Shown one piece after another: positions 46,872 to 58,502 of a stretch of 64,000 bases of DNA. The notes under the pieces are model-generated. The model was not told the DNA's origin. It saw only the letters and a list, made by a program, of their open reading frames with translations, and did not search any database. The translations under genes were made by a program, and so were the position numbers. The stretch's first letter is position 1, and each line of letters starts with the position of its first letter. The DNA lies in assembly GCF_029227915.1 (NCBI RefSeq), contig NC_079882.1, forward strand, positions 27,580,001-27,644,000, read 5' to 3'. This stretch comes from Hydractinia symbiolongicarpus. Its lineage: Eukaryota; Cnidaria; Hydrozoa; Anthoathecata; Hydractiniidae.

Positions 46872-48979
46872 TGTAACACGTATATACTGAACTTTCGTGA
46901 TCATTTCAAGATAGTAAATGCTCTGACATTAATAACGTACCAATCTTCACTGTTGCTGTTTTGTGAATGTACAAAAAACTTAATCCATAAAAAATATAGT
47001 ATAAAAACCTTCCTAGTTAAAAACAACGAAGAATTTATTTTCAGATATGTGCCGTTTTAATCATTCTGTGACAACTTTTTTATTGATGATATACGTTTAG
47101 GATTAAAAACTTACACATTTCGTCCTGGAACTTTTTAGAATTTTTTTTTCAAAAAATCTAAAAATTCTTCCCAATTCCTTTATTTGTTTTAAATGTTAGC
47201 CCAGGAATGTGCGTGTTTGACTACCTTCTTCGGGGATGTCCCTTATGTCTCCTCTTAACATTTTGCCACTCAAACGCTTGAAAATCTAAGGTTATTTAAT
47301 GTGTGGTCAAGGATAGTTCGCAAATGACGTTAACGGTTAGGGGGAGATGTTACAATAAAAGTGAAGCTTGACGGGTTAGGTGGAAAATGATACTACTGTT
47401 GCCGTCAACCTCCAAAATTTTTTAACCCTTGATTGTTCTAATTAAGCAAAAGTTTATAGAAATGGTTGAACCGAATGTGATCAGTGTGGAAATCCTCTCG
47501 TGTTGCTATTTTTGCGTTTTCGTTCAAAGTTTGTTCTCTCTCCCTGAAGTCAATACGCGATGGGGATGAAGATTTAGAAGTAGTAGACTTTTGTGATGAT
47601 GATAGCGGAAATTTTAAAGTAATTTCTTTGTAACGTTGTTGTAATAAATTTCTCTTGAAATCAAATATATATGAATATGTCGTCTGGGGATCTAAGAGCA
47701 AGGAAGGGAGAGGTAGTCAAAAAGGGAGAAGGAAGAGGTAGTCAAAAATCTTAAAAAAACTGGTTGTAGTCATTTGTGAAAAATTTCATACTTGAAAATC
47801 ATCGTTTATTACTTTAATGGGAGAAATTTTTGCGGGGAAGAAATTTCGCGGTTTGGCTCATCCGCGAAATTTTAGAGTTTCGCGGGGACGTATTTTAATA
47901 AGCTCGTGAGCTTGTATTAATACGCAAATGTGTCCTACAAGAATGGAAATTTTTGCCTCTCTGAGCACCGACAAATAGGGAGTAGTCGTGTGTTCGAATC
48001 TCATCTTCCAACTCGTAACTATTGCCGAAATGGTCAATTGCAACGTCACAGATTTAAACTTCGTACCTAAACTCTGTAAGTACTTGGAAGTCATCTAAAT
48101 GACGTTTCAGTCCAAAATTCGTATTTGTTTTCGACAAAATTTGGCACAGTTAACAAAAAAAGTATGCTGAACATGGTGTCATCAAAATTTCGAGAAATTT
48201 TTCGTTCAACATCTCACAAATCAATTTTGAAAAATAACTGCGCAGTGCGTAACAAATATTATATGTCGTGTCTAACTACGTAACAGAAATCAAATTTGAT
48301 AGACAGCTTTTTGTAAACTTTATTCGCGAGGTTGTTAACGAATATCATACGTCTTGTTTTGCATTTAGTTCAAAGCTCTTTCAGCACAACTATAACGTCA
48401 GGTAGAATAACCACAACTAGATAAAAAACGAAATGAAATTACAGCCAAATTGTGAAAGAGTCAAAGGGATTGTGAATGCCGTCTTTGTGAATAGATACAA
48501 AGAAAATTCACAAACATTAAACCATTTTTTTCATAATCTTTTCTTTCACATTTATTCCTTCCTTAACTTAATTGCAATGCGAATTTTTGAGACGAATTTT
48601 CGTGTTTATCAAACTTTTAGGATTAGTTAAAGTAGTGGAATCGAGTACTACACAAAAGTATAAAAATATTAAATGTTCGTCGTTTCAACGCAATAGTATG
48701 ACCTATGCAGAATGATTTACACGAGCAGATTATCGCTAAATAAAATATCGATTAAAAACTATATTTCGCTGTAAAAACACCACGTGTATACACATATCAT
48801 TGGAGTGAAAAACTGTGGTAAACCTGAAAAATGTTTGTAACGTTCATACATCAGAGTGAGTTCGAAATGTTGCTTTGATAAATCGTTGAAGTTTTCAATT
48901 AATCTGGATGTCCCCATTGGATCACTTTGTAAAAGTTACTATATATCTTCAGCATAGAATAATTTACTTTTGATATAGA
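46872..48979. other. Convergent intergenic region between CSE1L and PPM1G
   Basis: Both genes end into this 2.1-kb stretch. It has one possible exon (47438-47701, listed) and a weak tRNA-like B-box match (GTGTTCGAATCTC near 47990) without a convincing A box. Nothing else is supportable. Confidence 0.4.
47438..47701 (-). CDS. Possible terminal exon or small ORF, unrecognised
   Basis: A minus-strand open frame of about 85 codons with a biased, protein-like composition: TTYSYIFDFKRNLLQQ, then a Ser/Lys-rich linker, then REREQTLNENAKIATRED, predicted helical. Its beginning coincides with an acceptor-like TGCTCTTAG and it has no ATG at its start. It could be the last exon of an unrecognised gene. 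I could not find an upstream exon, and PPM1G lies on the same strand just upstream, so the case is weak. Confidence 0.22.
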   Translation of the reverse strand: MLLDPQTTYSYIFDFKRNLLQQRYKEITLKFPLSSSQKSTTSKSSSPSRIDFREREQTLNENAKIATREDFHTDHIRFNHFYKLLLN

Positions 48980-51900
48980 TCAATCCATGCTTGACAGTTT
49001 CGCCTTCTTAGACTCTCTGTCTACATCACTGTCCAGTGTCCTTTTTTGTGACGTTGATGTTTTCTCACTGTCGTGTTTAAATCGTACGATGGTACACGTC
49101 ATGTTATCACAACCAGACCCGTCGTTGTCTGTGTCTGGAGCTAGGCAGTGATCAAACAACTAGAGAAAAATAGTGAAAGTTAGTTTCCAACCTTTTTGAA
49201 GGGTTATCATATAAAAGAGAGAAGTACCTCTTCGCATATTTTTGACAATTTTATTTGTTCTTCTGATTTTTCGTTGATTCTTTCCCTTACAAAATTTATC
49301 ACTTCCTCACTGGACATCATGTTCCTGAAAACAACAAATGGAGAGAGTAGAGTAATCTTTTGATGACAAGTAAATATGACGATATATGAGAAAGCAGAGA
49401 ACTTACCAAATACCGTCACAAGCCAGTACCATAAAATCATCATCGCTGAAAATACAAATAATGATCGTATAACTTTAGCTTGGTTTTCACTTAGCGTTAA
49501 CAAAATGAGCGGTAACATTTTGTATAAATGGAAAGCGATCGCTAGCAAGTTATCGCTTTTCATGAGCGGTAACTAGCACTAAATATGAAATTTTATCATA
49601 TTGTTCAAAATAGCGCTTTTTCGAGATAACAGCATAAACCTTTAGGGAAGACATTTTTGCGGAACTTATTTTTGCTAAATTAAATTCTCTGATTTTGTAA
49701 TCTGTTCGCACAACCACCTAAGTTGATGGTATTTTGTGATATACTTTACGTTGTTATAGATTTTTTAAACATTCGCAAAATTTTTTTAGCTACCAATCAA
49801 AAAGATATGTTTTAATTTCGAAAATTGCCTCCTAATCGCAAAAATGAGTTCCGCAAAAATTTCTTCCCTTTAACGTAAATCGAGGAATTTCCGAGTTTTA
49901 CAGTATTTAGGAACTTTTTACATGGAAAATGTTTTAGCTGAGATATACCGCGAAATACATACGAAACCGTAAAATTAATTTAAATTAGTTAAAATCTAAT
50001 CATAAAGAAATTTGCGTCTAGTGGTATAAAAGAATAAAATAAAACTTACGAAGTGAGTTCTATTGATTTAACATCAGGATAAGCAGTTATGACTTGCTCT
50101 TCGGGTGATAAATCTTTGTTTTGTTTATAAGTATGGTCGCCTACGAAAGGTTGGATGCACAGTAAAATCAACAACATAAATTTTGGTTACTCGAATGTTT
50201 AAGGAAATCCGAGGCTGAGAATGATACTATACGAAGATAATTTAAATGAATTGTTAAACCATCGAGAACTTCAGCTGCCCTTTACGGGATACAAAAACAT
50301 TCAATGTAATTCGAATTAATAACATACCGATCGCCCTAGATAAGTTTAAACCGCCATTGACACGCCCATCCATTGTTATCTTGCCGCCCGCTTTTTCTAT
50401 CCTATTTTTTTCTATTTCGTCTTCCGGTTTGTGATCCACTGACATGTCCATAGCTTTACCATTTCGACACAACACGCATCTCGAGTCGCCAACGTTGGCA
50501 ACGTATAACGTTTTATTGTGAATTAACGCCACAATAGCTGTTGTTCCGCTGTCTTTTCCAACCTAAAAAATCAAATAAGTCACCCATTTCATTCTATACA
50601 AACAGCATTCATTTAATAGTAATAGATTGAATTAAAAGTCAACGCTAAGGATAATTCTTTTTTTTTTTTACGGACAATTGGCTTATAGATTTCTGGGGGA
50701 AGTTTAAGAAAAGCTTGAACACCATAACTATTGTTTAATAGTACAGGGGGAGTTTTTTCCTAGGATTATTTATCAAACATCTTATCAATAAAAGTGTCAT
50801 GTCATGACAATTAATTAGTAACAGCAAACAAGAAAACCAGTCGAGAATAAAATCTGAATATCTGAGAAACGCAGAGAAAGTCAGAAGTGTGCCAGTTTCT
50901 CCAAAATTTGCAAACTTTAAATATTTAATTTGCATAAAATATGATGTCTTCCAGCCCTAAAAACCTGCGTATGCAAGTACAGCGTGGATCTATCTGTTTT
51001 TTGCTAAGCTTATACAAGGAATTATGCACATAAGACTTATGAAGTGTTGAAAATCAAAACATGTTGAGGCGAGGTTTGATACCATAATCAATATTTGGAC
51101 ATTCTTCTTTTACATTAAAACCTTAAGAATGTCTAGCAAATTCTTTGTACCTAAAATATTTAAGACTAATCAAGATTTAGGTTTCTTTTATCACGTATGA
51201 CAATAGTTAGTGCATAATTTGTATACTTCAAAGTATGTAAAAAATGTATATAGTTGAAGCTTGCCAAAAAAATATGCTTCTTATAAAGGTCTAGTGCAAC
51301 AACTTCTATCTAGCAAGCTAACTTTACTAAATGTGTATATAACAAAATTTTGCGGACATATAAACGTACATATAACTCTACTTTTGCATGTTGTTATAAA
51401 ACATCTTTTGATGTCCCATTTATCAAAGCATAAAGTCTGTTTAACGTTTTTTATTGACGCATTTGAATATTCAAACACAAAGTATAAAAAATATTTTCGC
51501 GATACCATATTAGTTGGCCACTACTACAACACATCCACTGAACAATTTTTTCCACGGAAAACAAAAACACAGAAAAAACTCCGTAAACAGACAAGTGTAA
51601 AAAAATTAAAGGAACAAAAACTTTGTAAAGGCAGTAGTAGTGGTCAGATTTTTTAAAAGAATAACAGCAAATGTTAGAGCATTTGAGTAGAAAATAAAAC
51701 TTAAAAAATGTTCCAGCAAATGGAATACCTCGTCTGATCCTTGCTGAAATTCTACTCCCTCACTATCTTCAAACTCCTCTTCACTATCTGACTCTGATGC
51801 TTCTTCATCCTCCTCACCATCATCCTCATCCCCATTATCACTGTCCTCTTCATCATCACCATCTTTTTCTTCAGCCTAGAAAAGAGTTATGACGATAGCT

Positions 51901-54900
51901 TCACACTGAAATACTAGCATATACAACAATGGCTTACTTACGTTAAAATCAGGGTCATCGTTACTTTTACTATCTACTGTATTTCCTGAACTGGAGCCTG
52001 CCAAAGAGTTCAAGTCTTCAGTAGCAGCGCTGGTGCTGGATGATGAAGAGTCTGCTACAAGTGAAACGGAGGAGACTTCTTCTGTAGTGTTCTTCGAGGC
52101 AGAATCTGATACACTTTCGGTTGCTGTGGCAGAACTGGAAGAGCTTCCACCCACAATGGTGGTTGCAGCTGACGAACTATCTTGATCGCCATCAAGATTC
52201 CTAAAAACCAAGAGTGGGCCTCTACACGAGCAGCTTTTTTAAGATGTCAACTACACTAGCGCAGGATTGGAAAGCTAACCCAATGCATAAACACTAGGAG
52301 ATTATGGAGATCTCTCACAAAAACATGATTAACAAGGTGAGTGTTATTCATCAAAATTTATCTTGCAGCAGAGCATGTAAACCTGAAAGATTCTAGAAGA
52401 AGGAAAATGAAATTTGCAGGAATTACTTAGCGCTGGTGCGAATCCTAAGATATTCTTTAAATGCCAGATACTCAGTATGAACAAAAATAAATATGATAAA
52501 CTGATAGAGGTTAAAGTAATTTTTTATGAGTACCTTTTTACTGGTTTCCTTTGTTTGCGAGATCTTGAGGAAGAATTTAATGATTCTAAGAAATAATGGT
52601 CAAGTGTCAAAAGAAATAATTACACTCGCTAAAAATTCACATTAGTCTGGGAGCTGACTAAGGGCAATTTTATTGTTATTCCAAGACGTTGCACACACGA
52701 CCTTTACAATTTCCCTACAATGTTACTATATTTACTGACCAAAATCGAATGTAAGTTATATCAGCAAAGTCTTAAAAATGCTTAAAATTTCATAACTTGT
52801 GCAATAAAATTGCCTGTATTCTGCTTCCAGACTACGGCTAAGATTCCAAAAACAAGTAACTCGCATTTGAACTGTTTTATTACTTTTATGAACAACAAAG
52901 AAATGTGTGAGGTTAAGACATTACAGGGTCCTATCCAATTTTCAAAAACGCAATAAAAATCTAAATTTTTTTGATGTTTTCCTGACAGCTGAAACTATAC
53001 ATTATGTGACAGTCACAACATGTTAATGGACTGATCAATATGGTAAAGACTATACCCTTAAATTAATTTATAAAGCCAAAAAACTCTTTTTAAACCTTAT
53101 TTTACAGTTTTATAAAAGTTCTACTGACTTATTTTAGAGTACAACCAAAATCATTTAAATTTGTATGAGTTTCCGGGTTGTCATTTTGTCGTACTGATAA
53201 AACAAACAAACTAAAACAATACTTTTACCATGTCCATTTATACCATTAACCACAGGTTCTTTTTCTTCTTCCTTCTCAAGTAAAATATCATTTTCTACTA
53301 GTTTTTCTTTAACATTGCCCTATGGTTTAACACAGTTATCTATTAAGGCTAAAATTTCAAAACGTAAAAAATTAAAAAAAAATATCAAGAGCTAACTACT
53401 TTGAATTTTTGTAACAATTCTTCTAATGGCATGTGTGCTTCTTCAAGAAGCATAGCAGCTTCATCTTCCTCCTCTTCATTTTCTTCTTCAGTAAGTCCAC
53501 CAAGTGTTTTTAATATTTCTATAACCTAATAATATATCAATAAATTCACACATTTTAAAAGAAAATTACTCTCATTATATAGGAAAGTTTACAGTGTTAA
53601 ACATCTTCAATCCATATATGACTGAATAAGATTTCCCTTGTTTTTAAAGCTACATATTTTACGATAGATATTTTATGAAAAGACCTGAAACATGGAGCCA
53701 AAGCATCCAGAAAGCAAAGAGTTTGTGGATTTTCCTTTAATTCTAAATTAAAGTTAACGGTTCTAACTTAACCACAATTTTAAAAAAATGTCTATTCCTA
53801 ATTGTATTTCTGAAATTATTAGTTCTCATATTTGTCTGCAATTCTCACAAATTGACCTTTGCTATATACCCAGCTTTTCCTATGTTAGACATTGCAATGG
53901 AAAGAAATATATGCGTATTGCATCAGAATTAGTTGGTCTTGACATGATAGATCTTTCAGTACAAATTTATTTATTAGTTTGGATTCTCTTTGATGATTTA
54001 ATAAAGGACTGTTACTCCCTGAACATGGCTCTTGAGAAAATTTTACCTCTTTGCTAGTAATTGCTTCATCAATTGCCATAAAAGATTCTTTCAATGCAGC
54101 ATCTATCTTTCCTTCTTGATAAGACTCATTGTCAAGTAAAAATTTGTCGAAGTTTTGAGCACAATATTCAGCAACTTCTCTGCCTTAATAAAAAAATCAT
54201 ATATATTTATCAATCATACAAGCAGCTGATACAAAGAGTTTTTAAATATATGAATTTTTTTCTAGGATTGCGTTAGAGGTAAAGTTAAATGAACATCATT
54301 GCAAGTTTATGAAGCACGATGTGCACCAAACGCAACTACTTTTGTTCACAGCCAGGCTTGCATAGATTTATTGCTGTGTTTTGACAAAATTTGAAAATAT
54401 TGCCTAATTATTTCAAGCTAAATTTCTCTTTTTAGCACTGGGATTATCGAAATGATCATGAAAAAAACTGAAGTAAATATTATACCTCCATGCCCATCAA
54501 AAACACCGAACAATGCATTGTTTTTTCCATCAATATCAGGTAGACAGCAATGAGCATCCTGTAAACAGATTAATAAAAAAAGGAAAATAATGGAAAATTA
54601 GAAAATAAACAAAAAAAAACTTTTAATGTGCACAATAATATGCAGTACAGCTTTATTTTTTAGTTGGAATGTGCTTCCAAACAGTACAAGTTTTTATGTT
54701 ATAAATCGTTTAATTTTAACATAATCAAAGAATAACATGGTCTACCATGTTCAGTGGACTAAATTTTTGCCGATTTTTTTTTTTTTTAATATAATTATTC
54801 ACAGTTATTTAGCTATTTAAATGAAAAAGCAATTTGATTAAATGGAATTATTATGGCTATAAAGCCATAAACAATTCAAGCTATACTTAGCATTGTTTAA

Positions 54901-57900
54901 TGTTATGGATTTATTTCCCTACCATTTATCGATATAGCACAATATGGCTGACACACAAATTTTATAGCTAATTCTGTGAAAAGCAAGTATAAGATATCAC
55001 ACTCTTTGTATGTTTATGGTTTAAATAGGTTGCAAATCAACAAAAATACAATTTATAGTCTGTGAAAAATTGCCATTATACTGCATTTCAGTAACGGCAA
55101 ATTTTTGCCATTATGTTTCCGCTGTATTATATCACAGTCATGGCAAAAGTAGGCGAAGAAGAGTTTTGTTTGCCACAGGATTGATGACTTCCATTATCCA
55201 CTCATGAATTATATTTATTGTATCCACTGTACATACTCGCCCGTCATTAGAAATATCTTTGTGTGGTTTTTATTGTTAGCATGTATAGCACAAGTTTATT
55301 TTTTTTATATAAAGCTTTAGTCATTTTTTAAAACAGCAAATGATAGTTCACTTCATACGAAGTGGTGACATGTCTGTAACTTTTTTTAGATCTTTTCCCT
55401 TGTGGGTAAGTCTTGTTAATTTTTTGTTAGCTGCTTGCTTTTGCATTTTTATTTATAATGCATTAATTACAAAAAATACACATGTTTTTGACCTATGTTA
55501 CCGCATTTTCTGGTATATAACCCAGGCCATTCCTTGAGACGAGTGTGATTGCACGCGCATTTGCCCTCACACTGGTAAAAAAATTTACGAGTGATTTTTA
55601 TCGCACTCGTAAATTTTTTCTTTTTCTAAAATATTATAGAATGATAAAAAGGGCTATTAAACCTAAAGTAAAAATTCTGTTTTTTTTATGTATTTTTTTA
55701 GCATAAAAATAAACAACATAATATTTATTACGGGTTGTCTGTAACAGTGATGTACAGAACAATCTTTTCTAATGTTTATAGAATTTTGTTATCTATTTAT
55801 ATCTCAGCAATCACAGTGTGCACGATAAAATGAATGGCGGCAATAAAAAGGAGATAGTTGCGTGTGTCTAATTAATTATATTTTATATTTACTTTTGATA
55901 TTCTCTGTGGCCACCTGTTGCTTGAAGGTAGCGAACATAAAAAAAGAAAATTATCATCTATACTATTTATCTATTTATTTTAACATCAATATTTTCAACA
56001 GAAATTAATAATTAAGTCCTGGGCACTAGGTTGTGAAATACATGTCAATTAAACCTAAAAATGATACCTGCTATATTGCTCTATTACCAGAAGCAAATCA
56101 TTTCAATGTGCTCAATGTGATTGCAAAGATATAAATAGATTAGAATTACATTCAACACAAAAGAAAAATGATCTCCAGCATTGTGTTTCAGAGAGAGCTT
56201 ATAACATTAGCAAGCAATAGAAAGTAAAAGCAATTTCACAACATTTTTTTGAATAGCAGAAAAAAAGATGTTGTGCAATAATTGAAATGTATTTTTATAT
56301 TTTCACCACCAGGTGGCTGAAGAAAACACCTTCTTGGTGGCCCACAAATATAATTGTTCGTACACAAGAAGAGTATGACTTGAATATTCATCTTTATGCC
56401 CTTCAAAATAAATATTAAAAAAAAAATTGTTTTATTCATACACAATGAGAGTGCACAACACAAAATTTGCCTTTTATATTTCTTTTAATCATACATTTCT
56501 TGCAAGACTTAAACCTCATTTCTATACAGCTTAAATAACATATAACGTTGTGGTAAACAAAAAAAAGTTAAATGTGAATCACACTTGCAGATATTCACAT
56601 CGCACATATTCACATAAATTTTGCTTACGAGTGCGATTTTTCACACACCATAGCACTCGTAATTTTTTTAACGGGTGCTTTTTGTAGCCCTGGCATAGTT
56701 TTATTCAAGAAATGGCCCTGCGGGTTATATGTTGATTTTTAAGATTTCCACTGTTGGTGTGGGTTTATATGTGGTGCGGGCTATATGATAATTTTTATTT
56801 TTTCAGTCAGTTTATTTGTAGTACTAAAACAACGTTATAAAATTACGCAGAATGAAACAAAGCAATAGTATATGTGATGGTCTGGGAAGAAAGTAGGGAA
56901 CACAAAAGAATAATATAACTACATGCGCGATCCGATACGTAGTTCCCTTACTTCATGTGATTTAATTTTCTCACATAGTGAAATTGCTTTACATTTCTAT
57001 TGCTTGCAAGTGCTACTATTAGGAGCTCTCTCTAAAACACAATTCTGGAGATAATTTTTTCTTTTGTGTTGAATGTAATTTTAATCTATTTATATCTTTG
57101 CAATCACATTGGGCACATTGAAATAATTGGCTTTTGGTAATAGAGCAGTATAGGTATCATTTTTAGGTTTTATTAACATGTAGTTCACAACCTAGTGCTC
57201 AGGACTTCATTAATAATTCCTGGTAAAAATATTGAAAAATGTTAAAATTAAATGTATAAATGATATTTTTCTTTTTTTATCTTCGATATATTCAAGCAAC
57301 AGGTGACCATTGAAAATATGAAAAATAAATTAAAAATACAATTAATAAGACACATGCAACTGTTGATCTTCTATCTAGGCGATTACTAATAAGAATCACT
57401 TGGTGGTGGGGTTTTAATTGTGTTGAACCAGTATCATTGGTAATTCGTTGTGTTTAGTCAGAGTGGTGTTCAATAGTGTTGAGTTGAATCAATCACACTA
57501 ATTTAGCGTTGCGTTATACACAGAAAGAACTATTGCGAAGATAACCTACAGGTTAGTCTTATATATATATTCCTATTTAACAGCAACTATCTCCTCCCCA
57601 TTGCCACCATTCATTTTATGATGCACACTGTGATTGCTGAGATATAAATGGATAACAAAATTTTATAAACACGAAAAAAGAATGTTCCATGCATCGCTGT
57701 TACAGACAACCGTGATACTTATTATGTTGTTTATTATTATTTTGGCAGTCAGAGACAAGGAAGTTAAGACTGAGAGAGTCGCTAGTTCAGGCACTCGGTT
57801 CTCGTGTTTGGGGTCCACAAGTTTAAACGTCCAGCATGAAAAAAATGACACAGAACTAAAAAACAAACGAAAAAACAAACCACACGCGTGTGTTTATAAA

Positions 57901-58502
57901 ATGATTCGGGCAAGTAAAAATACGCCGAATTTTTTTTAACACAATGCGGGTTATACGAAGGTGCAGGCTATCTGGTAGCATCTGATTTGTAACTCCCTAA
58001 AAAAGCTCAGCTGCGGGTTAAAAGATGTGCGGTTTATATCCGGAAAATACGGTAGCAACCATTTAAGTGGCTAAAAAAACAAGGAAAACAACGTTTTCAC
58101 AAACTTGTCATCTATATCTTGTCAGAACAGTGGATTACATGTTTACAATACATCCATAGAATTATTTACAAGATAAACTTAGAAGAAAAGAATTATAGGG
58201 AAACAACGGAAAATTAAAAAATAATTTTCTGAGGGAACAAATCAAAATTTGATTAAAAAAACATAATCATACTGGTGATTTAAAGTTGTTTTAATCAAAA
58301 GTAATTTTTTGCAAACCATGCAAATGCAATAAATTAACACAATATGTATCAGAGACAATCCATTTAAAAATATTGTAAAATAAACACTTACTTCCATTGA
58401 CATGCGCCATCCCTGCATACCAGAGACTCCAAACTGATACTGGCCTTGTGATTCATCAAGAGAAATCTTTTCAGTATTAGGGGCAGATAAATAGGCACCC
58501 AT
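48980..58502 (-). CDS. PPM1G: PPM1G, PP2C-family nuclear Ser/Thr phosphatase (13 coding exons)
   Basis: Exons in transcript order: 58502-58392, 54558-54486, 54183-54047, 53525-53400, 53319-53229, 52585-52534, 52200-51942, 51875-51729, 50562-50328, 50140-50050, 49445-49407, 49324-49228, 49159-48980; GT-AG, phases close, 1638 bp, 545 residues (human 546). PPM1G is a Mg/Mn-dependent phosphatase that acts in the nucleus, including on splicing and chromatin substrates. It opens with [10 protein letters not shown] and [12 protein letters not shown], then FGVFDGHGG (metal binding). The catalytic domain is split, as in the family, by a Ser-rich exon and a strongly acidic exon. It resumes with [47 protein letters not shown] and GSGCDNMTC. 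The tail is lysine-rich (ESKKAKL), a likely nuclear signal. The 52-bp exon 52585-52534 was found because the reading phase required it; it encodes basic [12 protein letters not shown]. Intron 1 holds a 2.55-kb foldback element. Confidence 0.96.
55501..58052. mobile_element. 2.55-kb foldback DNA element in PPM1G intron 1
   Basis: Left end CCGCATTTTCTGGTATATAA and reverse-complemented right end CCGTATTTTCCGGATATAAA are terminal inverted repeats. Each is bordered by TA (55499-55500, 58053-58054), as for Tc1/mariner-type insertion. Inside are long inverted arms at about 55720-56245 and 56960-57735. For example 55809-55862 is the near reverse complement of 57583-57640, and the MITE-like CGGGTTATATG end recurs near 56715 and 57950. 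It is probably a composite of nested copies. No transposase frame. It contains a perfect 13-bp hairpin at 55581-55616. Confidence 0.7.

Noticed and set aside
47985-48010. Third SINE from a B-box-like motif
   Set aside because: Only a partial B box is present and no A box at the right spacing.
53229-53319. Direct splicing of this PPM1G exon to 52200
   Set aside because: Phases do not match and one joining runs into a stop; the 52-bp exon at 52534-52585 resolves this.
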